Shown: positions 1 to 7,128 of the stretch, in pieces
Numbering within the stretch: the stretch's first letter is position 1
Layout: each line of letters begins with the position of its first letter
Assembly (NCBI GenBank): GCA_004151065.3
Contig: NWUY0300033150.1
Span: 46,008-56,766 of the forward strand
Length of the DNA stretch: 10,759 nt
DNA from: Larix sibirica
Lineage: Eukaryota; Streptophyta; Pinopsida; Pinales; Pinaceae
Direction of reading: 5' to 3'
The notes under the pieces: model-generated
The model's input: the letters and a program-made list of their open reading frames with translations, nothing else
The model's database searches: none
Told to the model about the DNA's origin: nothing
Position numbers and translations under genes: made by a program

Positions 1-164
1 CCACAGGCTCCGCTATGACAGTCGTTCAAGACTTGTTCGACCCCGTCACGTGTGAGGCATCGTCTTAAAATGATGTCGACGTCACGGCGATATAGGACAT
101 CGTCGAGGAGGAGGTATCATGAAGCGTGATGGCGAATACGACAGCAATCATCTCGACCGAGGTT
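1..164 (-). pseudogene. Integrase N-terminal zinc-finger region, element A (partial, broken)
   Basis: Read on the minus strand, this codes for the region that introduces the HHCC zinc finger of Ty3/gypsy integrases. Visible motifs are DDVLYRRDVD (about 101-72), then ILRRCL, and then VLNDCHSGACG ending at base 1. The His of NDCHSG is the first zinc ligand; the remaining ligands and the DDE core lie beyond the left edge. A TGA at 117-119 breaks the frame. The stretch follows the RNase H almost directly (RNase H-like reading ends at 163), so most of the usual linker of several tens of residues seems to be lost. The frame differs from that of the RNase H, so a small indel lies near 160. Confidence 0.75.
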
Positions 165-547
165 AGAGCGTCAGGTCATATTCTTGTAGGATAATCACCC
201 ATTTAGCTACGCGGCCTTGAAGGAGGCAGTGGCTCAAGAGATAGACATAGGGTTGAGCCTGCCAGGACTATAGTTCAGCTCATCAGTATGTAGTGGCGAA
301 CCTTTTGAACATAGAAAACGACAGCCAAGGCCAACTTCTCCTCATGGGGGTATCGTAATGGTGGGCCAGATAATGACTGACTCACATAATAAATGACCCA
401 TTCTTCTTGCGCACTATCTTCTTGGACTAACACACCGGAAACCGCATATTCAGATGCTGAAACGTAAAGGATGAAATCCTTCGAGAAATCAGGAGCTGAA
501 ATCAACGGAGTGAAAGTCAAGGCTTGTTTGAGTGCTTCAAAAGTCGC
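165..547 (-). pseudogene. RNase H domain of Ty3/gypsy pol, element A (broken)
   Basis: RNase H would remove the RNA strand of the RNA/DNA hybrid during reverse transcription. The minus-strand reading has ISAPDFSKDFILYVSA, then SGVLVQED, WVIYYVSQSLSG, RYPHEEKLALAVV and VRHYIL. After the stop at 275-277 and two small indels it resumes with YLLSHCLLQGRVAKW and VIILQEYDLTL, the conserved C-terminal end of the domain. The Asp normally found in the first catalytic motif (D-A-S type) is not seen; the reading is VSASEYAV. In Tat-like plant elements the pol RNase H is often degenerate and a second, archaeal-type RNase H is present. I see no such second domain here. Confidence 0.85.
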
Positions 548-991
548 TTATGCTTGTTCGTCCCAAACAAAAGGAATGTGGGTCCGATGCAGGCGAAGGA
601 AACCATGAACTTTCGTAGCATAGTCCAGAACGAAGCGACAAAGAAAGTTGGCTTTCTCTTGAAGGATTTGTAATTGCCATAATGTGCGTGGTGAAGGAAG
701 TTCAAGGATGGCTTGGACCTTCAAAGGGTCAACAATGATCCCATTTTGGGAAACGATGAAACCCGACAACCAGCCTGCAGGAGCGCAAAATACACACTTG
801 AGGGAGTACAGGCGAATTTTGTACTTGCGACGATGCAAAAAGACTTGTCGGAGGTCGTCCAGAAGGTCAGACCGTTTCTTGGATCGAGCGGTGATGTCTT
901 CCAAGTAGAAAAGGATTATATGGACCAATTCGTGTAAGCAAAAGATCATGGCCCACCGAAACATGGCACCAGCGTTTTTAAGACCAAACGA
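548..991 (-). pseudogene. Reverse transcriptase C-terminal half, element A
   Basis: One frame on the minus strand from 991 to a stop at 548-550. It opens with SFGLKNAGAMFRWAM (usually PFGLKNAGATFQRAM), giving the conserved finger/palm region. The catalytic box YxDD follows at 896-907 but reads YLED, so the first of the two metal-binding Asp residues is Glu. Downstream are RKYKIRLYSLKCVF, GFIVSQNGI, DPLKVQAILELP and the thumb motif KANFLCRFV, ending in FVWDEQA. All are typical of plant Ty3/gypsy RT. The N-terminal half of the RT is absent: the sequence changes character at 992 and the stop codon of the neighbouring ORF occupies 993-995. The YLED box and the truncation both imply an inactive fragment. 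Confidence 0.92.
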
Positions 992-992
992 G

Positions 993-3443
993 TTAGGCTG
1001 CCTTGGCTAACTTGGTCTTCTTACTTACACTGTTCCCCATCGCTTGTGCATCCCTACGCGGCGGCTTCAGCAATCTCAACTTCTTCTTGGGCTATGCTGA
1101 AATGACCCCACTGAGAGGTTATCAAAGCTGCTACTCGCTCTCATTTTGCAAATTTCACACTTTTTATTAGAGGCTTGCCGATCAGCCTCCTAGATAGTTC
1201 TTGGACTTCACATTTGGCCTTCAGCTGGTCCTGTGCTTGGTTCAGCTACACGTCCTTGATAATGATTTCAGCAACTACCTGAGCCAATTTTTCAGTAGGA
1301 TCTGCGGACGATGAGGCTTGAAGTGAGGCGGCCTTCTGTTGGAGGATGTCTTGATTTAGCTTTCTTGCCTCGTCCAACTCGCTTTCTAAGGAGACAATCC
1401 TTTCTTTTAGGGCTTGACCATCGATCATTGATTTCTCCAATTTTGATTATATTGCAGATACTTCTGCAGTTTGTGAATGCTCAGCTGTGGGGATGGTGAG
1501 ATTTTTCTTTAAGGATGCAATTTCCTTGTCCTTCTCTTTCATCATGGCTTGTAATGGAGCCATGTCGTTTGGATTTTGCACCATCTTCACGATTTGTTAT
1601 TCTAAGTCAGTTATCTTCAACTGCTTAGCTTTGTTAGAGGATTTTTCATTCTTCAACTGCTTCTCCAACTTACGGACCACAGCCTGTAGCCTATTTGTGG
1701 TCATAGTATACTTTCTCACATCTCGATATACTCCTTCACTTGTCTGTCGGTGAAGTTCCATGATGTCCTTGGACGGGAACGTGTCCAAATTTATTGTCAC
1801 CCTAGTGGTTTTGAAATTCGAGGGTACTTTCTTCACCCCGAGCACCAGTGGTTCTAGGATCGCCATTTTTAGGGCTCCCTTCCTCAAATCTGGGGCAGAC
1901 AACATCATAGATTGCTTTCAGTGTCAAGCTCTTTCTTTGGGAACAAAGACTTTTCAAGGTCGATGTTCTCGTCTTTATTTTGAGCGTATAGCCCAAACAA
2001 ACCAGATTCAATAGGTGACGTGGTGACCAGAGCACCATCTATAGACTGGGCTTCCTTCTTTTGGGGCCACGTGGCTCCCTGATCCCTCCTTTTCAGTTGT
2101 AGATGTGGGCTCTGGCGTGCCCCTTTTTCAAAAAGTGTCCAACTTAAGAGGCATTGGAATGACCGATGCCTCAACAGCCTTGCTAGGATCCAGCGCAGCT
2201 TGGCTCTGCTCCCAACTGTATATGTTGGCCATTTTGTCCAGCAATGCGTGAGGTTCATGGGCGTACGTCGCTGATGTGGCAGCCTGTCTCTTTTGAGAGA
2301 TGATCCCTCTAGGATCATACTTATGCCCTATGCTTAATGGGAAGCCAAATGATGCTAGTAGCTCTTCCACTTCTTTCATGAAGTGTACATCGTCGCAATT
2401 GAACCTTTGTCGAATGTACTCTAATGCGAAAAACCGAGGGGTCAAGAATATGGGGAGCTTGTAAGGAGTTATTTCTACCCCATACACCCTGATTTCAGTA
2501 TGAGTCTTGAAACAAAACCAATCACCAACAGCCTCGTTTGGGATGAGCTGAAGCAATTGCTTGCATTCCGGAAATTTTTTGGGAGGAGCGTCGAACAATA
2601 GTGTGTAAATCTTGAATATAACGAGGTCTACGAATGCAGAGAAATTCTTTTTGTGGAGTGACCGGGACAACTGATTTATCGAGGTCACCTTTGCTAAAGA
2701 AACTTTTGTTGTGGTAAAAAATCATGTACAGGAGTAGAGAACAAAATCTCAACATTCTCTTGGATGAGAAGCTTTTTAGTTGGAGGTGGATCGACTAAGA
2801 GAGAAAAGTTGGCAAATCTAACATGATAGGGATCTCCTGTTGGGATAGATTAATGAAAAACAACAAACCCAAAGCGGCATCATCAATCACCCTGTCATGA
2901 TCGTATACGAGGACCTAACATATCATTGATATTACAGGTCTGGCAGAACCCGCAAACATCTCCAAGCTGAACATAGATTGAGTGTTGGGTAAATTGCTCT
3001 CAGGTGGGACTATCATCTGAATGAAAGAATCTTTGTTTTCCAGGGAAAGTTCCTGATTTTTGTTTATCAGAAGCTCCTCGTCAAATTGAAGCCTTAAGGC
3101 GTCTTCGATGGTGTCCATCAACTCCATGATGAGATCCTTGTTGATTGGGCAGACCACGCTTCCCAACGGAGAAATGATGGCCCTTCTTTCTTTCAGTGCA
3201 CCATTGTATTAACTCAGGGAAAAGCTTAGCTTGAGGTAGAATCATCTTATCCAATCCAGACTTACATAAATTGAATATGTCATCGCCACTCTTTGCCTGC
3301 TCCTGGGCATCACTAGCTAACTTATGCAGGTTCAGGAAGGAAGAGACAGAATCATGAATGTCGAAGAAATCGTCGCCAAGATGATCATATTGACTGAGGA
3401 CTGTGGATGTGGCGAGGGCTTCAGGGGTATATGCAGAGGCCAT
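993..3443 (-). pseudogene. Decayed ORF (~816 codons) for an unrecognised coiled-coil protein
   Basis: I do not recognise this protein. The ATG at 3443-3441 sits in a good plant initiation context (ACCATGGCC) and starts MASAYTPEALATS. The N-terminal part continues with GDDFFDIHDS, GLDKMILPQAKLFPELIQWC, then in another frame SVVCPINKDLIMELMDTIED and FDEELLINKNQELS. A middle globular part (2688-2250) has AVGDWFCFKTHTEIRVYG, PYKLPIFLTPRFFALEYIRQ and KYDPRGIISQKR. The C-terminal third (1908-1050) is rich in heptad-like Glu/Lys/Leu stretches and is probably coiled coil. It ends SKKTKLAKAA and TAA at 993-995. Frameshifts lie near 3170-3190, 2930-2690, 2110, 1905 and 1050. In-frame stops lie at 1597, 1447, 1246, 1141 and 1054. 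Start and end are in the same frame (2451 bp), so the indels cancel. It could be an extra ORF of a Tat/Ogre-like element or a repeated host-derived gene. No Gag zinc knuckle (CCHC) is seen. Confidence 0.7.
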
Positions 3444-3574
3444 GGTAATGCCAGGGTAGCGCAGGGAATGCTGGTACTGAATGGCTTTGGGAGCTAGGAG
3501 AACCGACGCAGGGAGTGACGAAGGGGGAGCTCAAAACACTGGAAGCAAAATGCCTAGCAGTTTCCCTAGGAGCA

Positions 3575-3582
3575 TATTTATA
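3575..3582 (-). promoter_or_regulatory. TATA box (TATAAATA) for the 993-3443 ORF
   Basis: The minus strand reads CCTATAAATATGC, a near-perfect plant TATA box. Transcription would be expected about 30 bp further on (around 3545), which gives a leader of about 100 nt to the ATG at 3443. The spacing and orientation fit the ORF well. Activity is inferred, not shown. Confidence 0.55.
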
Positions 3583-3620
3583 GGGAGGATTTTGAATTTG
3601 GTGTGGTTTAATGCGAGGTA

Positions 3621-3626
3621 CACGTG
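3621..3626. promoter_or_regulatory. CACGTG palindrome (G-box core), 40 bp upstream of the TATA box
   Basis: A CACGTG palindrome, the core bound by plant bZIP and bHLH factors. On the minus strand it lies about 40 bp upstream of the TATA box, a normal place for a G-box. A hexamer can occur by chance, but the same hexamer also recurs in the repeats further upstream. Confidence 0.35.
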
Positions 3627-4137
3627 GCCCCCTGAGATTGGCTCATTAGCTGCGGGGTAGTTGGCTCCTTGAATGCTGGTAGACGCTTCCTCCTAAACGG
3701 CGGCGGTAATTGCCATTTAAGGGTGGCTTAAGGAGAAGCAAGGGGGATGTACCGTAAATGTAAGCGGTAAACCATAAACCATAAGTGGCTTCAGGGCCCC
3801 GATAAAGCAGATTAGGAAGACTGCTTTTCAATCCCTGACTCAACGTGAAGACACCAAGTGGAAGGGGTGGTTTCGATTCAGGGGTGCTCTTGGGATGCTA
3901 AACTTTGAACATCTTAGACGCCCTGAAGTGCAGGCAGTCGTCGATCTTCCGCCAAGATTTCCTTGAGATTTGTGCCCAGCCGACGCAGCGTTATAGGCGG
4001 GCCCCTTTCTTCTGACGACTAACTGCCTCGCGGCCCGTGGCTGGACAAACCACTGTGGCGGCCTTTAGCAGTTTCAGGGCTCCGGAAAAGTGGTTTAGAC
4101 AAACTACGTTTCGGCCCCTGAACAAACCTGGGGCTGC

Positions 4138-4143
4138 CACGTG
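4138..4143. promoter_or_regulatory. G-box core CACGTG in repeat copy 2
   Basis: The hexamer CACGTG lies inside GGCTGCCACGTG. It occupies the same place in the 283-bp unit as the one at 4421, so it was kept in two diverged copies. The equivalent place in copy 1 is degenerate. Confidence 0.35.
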
Positions 4144-4420
4144 TAGGTGGTGGTTTTCATTCAAGAGCGTCTCGAGAGTTTTAAACTCCGAGCACTTCAA
4201 CCGCCCTGAAGATCAACTATCCGTTGATTCTGCTTCTCTGTCTCATTGAGATGCGCACCTAGTCGACGCAGCTTTACGAGGTGGACCCCCCCTCTTCTAA
4301 CGGCTCAATTGTTCAACGGTTCGTAGCTAGAAACACTGTGGCGGACTTTACCCATTTCAAGGCTCATAGTAAGTGGTTTAGCTAGACTGCTTTCAAGGCG
4401 CTGAACTGCTCTGAGGCTGC

Positions 4421-4426
4421 CACGTG
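4421..4426. promoter_or_regulatory. G-box core CACGTG in repeat copy 3
   Basis: Within GAGGCTGCCACGTG, exactly 283 bp from the site at 4138. The flanking GGCTGC is shared as well. Confidence 0.35.
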
Positions 4427-4512
4427 TTTGTTGCAGTTTTCATTCAGGGGCGTTCTGAACTTGATAAACGTCGAGCGCTTTGGTGCCCTGAATGAAATAT
4501 CAGTCGTTGATC

Positions 4513-4910
4513 TGAAATCAATCAACCATCTTTCTTTCAGCTACCCCTATCTCTTCCACAATCGATCTCCTCAGCCGTGGGGTGAGTTGTATTTCTTTCT
4601 TTTTGTGTCATTGTCGCTCTAGATTTTCGCTTAGAGGTCTTCATCAGCTTAGTGTATAGTAAAGCTTCATTTCGCCAATCATACTGCGGATATTAGTACT
4701 AACATTGGCTTCAGCGAAGACAACCTTTTTCTTCAGGAGAGGCTAAAAACAATAGACTAGTGCCTTGAAGTCCATAGGGTTGTGGAGTATCTGTCTTTTA
4801 TTTCTCTAATCAAGTAACATAAAAACGTGAGAGAGAAAAGTAACACGTGAGCATAACGTTTTGCAGAAAGAAAAAGAGAAAAACATATGTTACATATATG
4901 ATACAAAAGA
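4513..4910. other. Unassigned noncoding stretch between tandem repeat and element B1
   Basis: AT-rich DNA with no convincing gene. It holds a purine-rich run on the plus strand at about 4865-4884 (AGAAAGAAAAAGAGAAAAAC), a CACGTG at 4844-4849 and a pyrimidine-rich stretch around 4590-4620. The 3' untranslated region, polypurine tract and 3' LTR of element B1 should begin here, because its pol stop is at 4911. However, I see no purine tract on the minus strand followed by a TG end that I would defend. With only one copy of this flank in the window, LTR limits cannot be set. Confidence 0.4.
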
Positions 4911-6231
4911 TCATTTGGTAGAGCAAGATATAGATCGATATTGAAAGAATCGTTTCAGGAATCTCTCATTTAAGGGATTTCTAAATATTTCATCATTAAG
5001 TTGAGCCAATTCAAATGTGTTATTGTCGTGGACTGCAATGACCTTGAATGGACCCAGCGATAAGTTGTCAAATTTTCCATGTTTAGCTCTCTTTTCTCTT
5101 CTAGCATCTCATTTCAGAACAAGATCCCCATGTTGAAAATCTTGAGCCATGGCCCTTCGATCAAATGTTGCCTTAATCTTATCTTGGTGGATCTTGGAGG
5201 TTTCGTCCAATTGTTCCCTGACCTGTTGGATTTCTATCAGTTGATGAATCATTCTCTCCATGTCATTTGGTTCTTCATGCTCTAGTTGTAATAGTTTCAT
5301 CACTGGGAGACCCAACTGAATGGGGAAGACTGCTTCCTTGCCATAAACCAATTGGAATGGTGAAGTGCCTATAGCACGTTTGATACTAATTATGTCTGCC
5401 CACAATGAAAATTTTAGCTAGGAATCCAAGGACCTTTTGTTTGTATTTAACATGTTCTTGAAGATTGTCAGGAAACTTTTGTTAGAGGACTCGGCCAAAC
5501 CGTTTCCCCAAGGGTAGTAGGTCGTTGAATGGATCAATTCAATATTGTAGCTTTGACAGAAACTCATCATCTTGAAGGACTTGAAAGCTTGAGCGTTTTC
5601 TGTAATGATCTTTCTGGGTAGCCAAATTTTGCCAAAATATTCTCTTCCAGGAAATTTATTATGACCGTATCATTAGCGTTACTTGTGGGAATTGCCTCTA
5701 CCCATGTTGTGAAATAGTCGGTGACTGTAAGAATCCATATATGTTGGCCACTGGAATGAGGGTTTATGTCCTCTATAAAATAAATGCCCCACTGTTGAAA
5801 AGATGCTTCTACTTTGATTGGTTTAAGGGGTAATGGTTTGAGCTTCTGCTTTCCAACGAATAACTAGCATTCCATACATGATCTGATAATCTTATTAACA
5901 TCAGTGAACAATGTAGACCAAAAATAACCGACTCTAAGGACCTTATGAGCATTAGCTCTTCATGCATGACGTCCTCCGCACATTTCCTTATGAAACTCTA
6001 TTATTATGCCTTTTGTTTCTTCTTCAACAATACAATTTAGAAGAATACCAAGAGGATCCTTCCAAAAGAGATATCCATCTATAATACAATACTTGACAAC
6101 TTTGAGTTTAAGAGATGTCATTTTGGATTTATCTAGATTGGGAGTAGAAGTTAGATGTTGTAGGTAATAAACAATGTCTTTGTACCATTCTGAACAAGCA
6201 AATTTTTCAGACACATTGTTAGGAATATTTT
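4911..6231 (-). pseudogene. Integrase of element B1, full length but inactivated
   Basis: IN would insert the element cDNA into the host chromosome. N-terminal region: EWYKDIVYYLQHL, CIIDGYLFWKDPLG, then the HHCC zinc finger with EFHKEMCGGRHA and CMEC. Catalytic core: WGIYFIED, where the first catalytic Asp (WGLDFIG type) is Tyr at 5780-5782. ITENAQ follows, where the second Asp (TDNAQ type) is Glu at 5598-5600. GNGLAESSNK keeps the catalytic Glu at 5490-5492. C-terminal region: LWADIISIKRAIGTSPFQLV, DFQHGDLVLK, GKFDNLSLGPF and NERFLKRFF. Stops lie at 5960, 5874, 5418 and 5109, and a one-base loss between 5602 and 5625 shifts the frame. The lost Asp and the breaks mean no integrase activity. 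Confidence 0.92.
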
Positions 6232-7125
6232 TTTGAATACATTCTTCTTCCTGACTAGGAATTTGATCTATCAGATTAACCTCTAGAGCTTGATAATTTG
6301 ACTCAACTAGGAGTTTAGATAGCCCTTATCCTTTCACCAGTTTAGTAGGATTGATTTCCCTGTCATATTCTTGGATTTTGGAGATCCATTTTCCCCTTCT
6401 TCCTTCATTGTCTGGCTGAAATAGGATATCCTTGATAGTGCTCCTTGGGACGTAGGATACGATTTTAGAATGCAGGATATAATTCCTAAAGGACTTAAGA
6501 GCTTTTACTAATGCATAAGCCTCTTTTTCCATCGTATTGTATTTCAACTCCGCATCTCTCAATGCTCAGATAAAAAATGCAATGGGCAGCTCATGGCCTT
6601 CATTATTCTTCTGTAAGAGGAATGCTATAATGGTAACCTCAGAGGAAAATGAGAATATAAGAAAATCCTATGTATAATCAGGACTAGTCAAAACAGGTGC
6701 TTCTCCCAAATCATCCTTTATCTATTTAAAGGAATCCCTTGCAGTTGTGGTCCATTTGATCTCAACATTTTTTCTTAACATGTCAATGATTTCTTTCATT
6801 ATTTCAACAAAATTGGGGATGAATCTTCGTAGAAAATTTATTTTTCCATTGAAGGGTTGTATGTCCTTTTTATTCCTTGGGAGCTCAGTTAATTTGATAG
6901 CAGCTACTCTATCAAGATCTATCTTCACACCATATCTGGAGACAATGTGCCCCAACAACTTTCCCTCTGTCATCGCAAAAAAGGATTTTGGGATTGAGAC
7001 ACAGACCAAATTTTCTACATTTCCTGAATTTTTGCTTCAGATGTTAAACATGGTCTTCATCAGATTTTAAAAATACAATCATATCATCCAAATATATAAC
7101 AATAAATTTGTCTTTTTCACCTATG
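5061..7125 (-). repeat. Direct repeat copy 1 (pairs with 7132-9196)
   Basis: Aligned with 7132-9196 at an offset of 2071 bp. The offset is the same at both ends (5061/7132 and 7125/9196), so indels inside cancel out. Within 5061-5148 I count three substitutions (5093, 5109, 5148). From 5149 to 6081 I see none. From 6082 to 7125 the copies differ at roughly one position in ten, with small indels. The change at 6082 is abrupt. Confidence 0.9.
6290..6720 (-). pseudogene. RNase H domain and linker, element B1
   Basis: The minus-strand reading contains GEAPVLTSPDYT, then DFLIFSFSSEVT, LLQKNNEGHELPIAFF, ALRDAELKYNTMEKEAYALV, KSFRNYILHSKIVSYVP, KDILFQPDNEGRRGKWISKI, QEYDREINPTKLVKG, and after the stop at 6326 SKLLVESNYQALEVNLID. 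This is the pol RNase H of the same family as B2. Breaks are stops at 6668, 6566 and 6326, all in one frame. The first catalytic Asp is not apparent (SFSSE where D-A-S is typical), as in B2 and element A, so this may be a family trait rather than decay. Confidence 0.88.
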
Positions 7126-7126
7126 C
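6721..7126 (-). pseudogene. Reverse transcriptase C-terminal part, element B1
   Basis: Starts at the NN gap with GEKDKFIVIYLDDMIVF, so the catalytic YLDD box at 7083-7094 is intact here, unlike in B2. It continues with FRKCRKFGLCLNPK, a frameshift near 6985, then TEGKLLGHIVSRYGVKIDLD, RVAAIKLTELPRNKKDI, and the thumb motif GKINFLRRFIPNF, ending EIKWTTTARDSFK before a stop at 6722-6724. Everything N-terminal to the palm active site is missing because the sequence is interrupted by the gap. A further stop occurs in the reading between the active site and the frameshift (DEDHV then stop). Confidence 0.9.
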
Positions 7127-7128
7127 NN
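7127..7128. other. Two-base NN: unresolved assembly join
   Basis: The only ambiguous bases in the window. To the left is the RT active-site region of B1 (homologous to 9196 in B2). To the right is the IN C-terminus of B2 (homologous to 5061 in B1). The join therefore sits exactly at the border of two direct repeats. This is the pattern expected when overlapping or paralogous contigs are abutted. Confidence 0.97.

Larger units (their letters stand above)
1..992 (-). mobile_element. Element A: truncated Ty3/gypsy pol fragment (RT, RNase H, IN start)
   Basis: On the minus strand the domain order is RT C-terminal half, RNase H, then the integrase N-terminal region. That order (RT-RNase H-IN) is diagnostic of Ty3/gypsy elements rather than Ty1/copia. 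The fragment starts abruptly inside the RT at the PFGLKNAGA-type motif (read here as SFGLKNAGA) near 991 and leaves the window at base 1. It is decayed, with stop codons at 548-550, 275-277 and 117-119 and small indels around 235-265 and 160. No LTR, primer-binding site or polypurine tract is visible. It is a different family from elements B1/B2, because its motifs and linkers differ throughout. Confidence 0.9.
3444..3784. other. Leader and proximal upstream region of the 993-3443 ORF
   Basis: No coding similarity is seen here. The part next to the ATG is C-rich on the minus strand, as plant 5' leaders often are. A TATA box lies at 3575-3582. Beyond it is a CACGTG hexamer at 3621-3626. I looked on the minus strand for a tRNA-complementary primer-binding site (initiator-Met or Asp type) between TATA box and ATG and found none. 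The leader therefore looks more like an ordinary promoter and 5' UTR than an LTR/PBS junction, although a degenerate PBS cannot be excluded. Confidence 0.4.
3785..4512. repeat. Diverged tandem repeat, 283-bp period, about 2.6 copies
   Basis: Matching landmarks recur 283 bp apart. CGACGCAGC is at 3981 and 4264. CACTGTGGCGG is at 4051 and 4334. TTCAGGGC/TTCAAGGC occurs at 3790, 4073 and 4356. GACTGCTTT-like motifs lie at 3819, 4102 and 4385. ATTCAGGGG-like motifs lie near 3876, 4159 and 4441 (the last interval is 282). CGTTGAT/CGTCGAT occurs at 3939, 4222 and 4505. The copies are clearly diverged, so the array is old. The first copy fades out upstream of about 3785 and the third downstream of about 4512. 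The array lies upstream of the TATA box of the 993-3443 ORF and has no open coding content of its own. It could be promoter repeats, part of an LTR or leader of a Tat-like element, or a short satellite. Confidence 0.8.
4911..7126 (-). mobile_element. Element B1: decayed Ty3/gypsy pol (RT end, RNase H, IN)
   Basis: Minus-strand pol running RT C-terminal part, RNase H, linker, zinc finger, catalytic core and IN C-terminus, ending at a TGA at 4911-4913. It is cut on its 5' side at the NN gap, just upstream of the YLDD box. One frame holds from about 6985 to 5625 and another from there to the end. In-frame stops lie at 6722, 6668, 6566, 6326, 5960, 5874, 5418 and 5109. The motif set (GKINFLRRFIPNF, LKYNTMEKEAYALVKALK, FQQWG, LAESSNK, TSPFQLVYG) is that of a common plant Ty3/gypsy family. 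From 5061 rightward it is a direct repeat of element B2. Confidence 0.93.

Noticed and set aside
684-937. Plus-strand ORFs over the element A RT
   Set aside because: They run antisense to a clear RT reading and show no domain of their own.
1311-2014. Plus-strand ORFs at 1311-1499, 1487-1753 and 1760-2014
   Set aside because: Hydrophobic, phenylalanine-rich shadows of the Lys/Glu-rich coiled-coil reading on the minus strand.
3444-3545. Primer-binding site between the TATA box and the ATG of the 993-3443 ORF
   Set aside because: No stretch complementary to initiator-Met or Asp tRNA 3' ends was found on the minus strand.
4284-4296. Pyrimidine run CCCCCCCTCTTCT as a polypurine tract on the minus strand
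   Set aside because: It is part of the 283-bp unit (a similar run lies near 4002) and is not followed by a TG LTR end.
4575-4621. Possible plus-strand intron donor (GTGAGT at 4581) with a pyrimidine-rich tract and AG at 4620
   Set aside because: Only about 40 bp, shorter than plant introns usually are, and no exon is recognisable on either side.
4037-4622. Short plus-strand ORFs in the 283-bp repeats (4037-4249, 4428-4622)
   Set aside because: The reading is not kept between repeat copies, so it is not selected as protein.
4651-4745. Minus-strand stretch reading KKKVVFAEANVSTNIRSMIG
   Set aside because: Open for only about 30 codons, with no start, no known motif and no second copy; compatible with chance.
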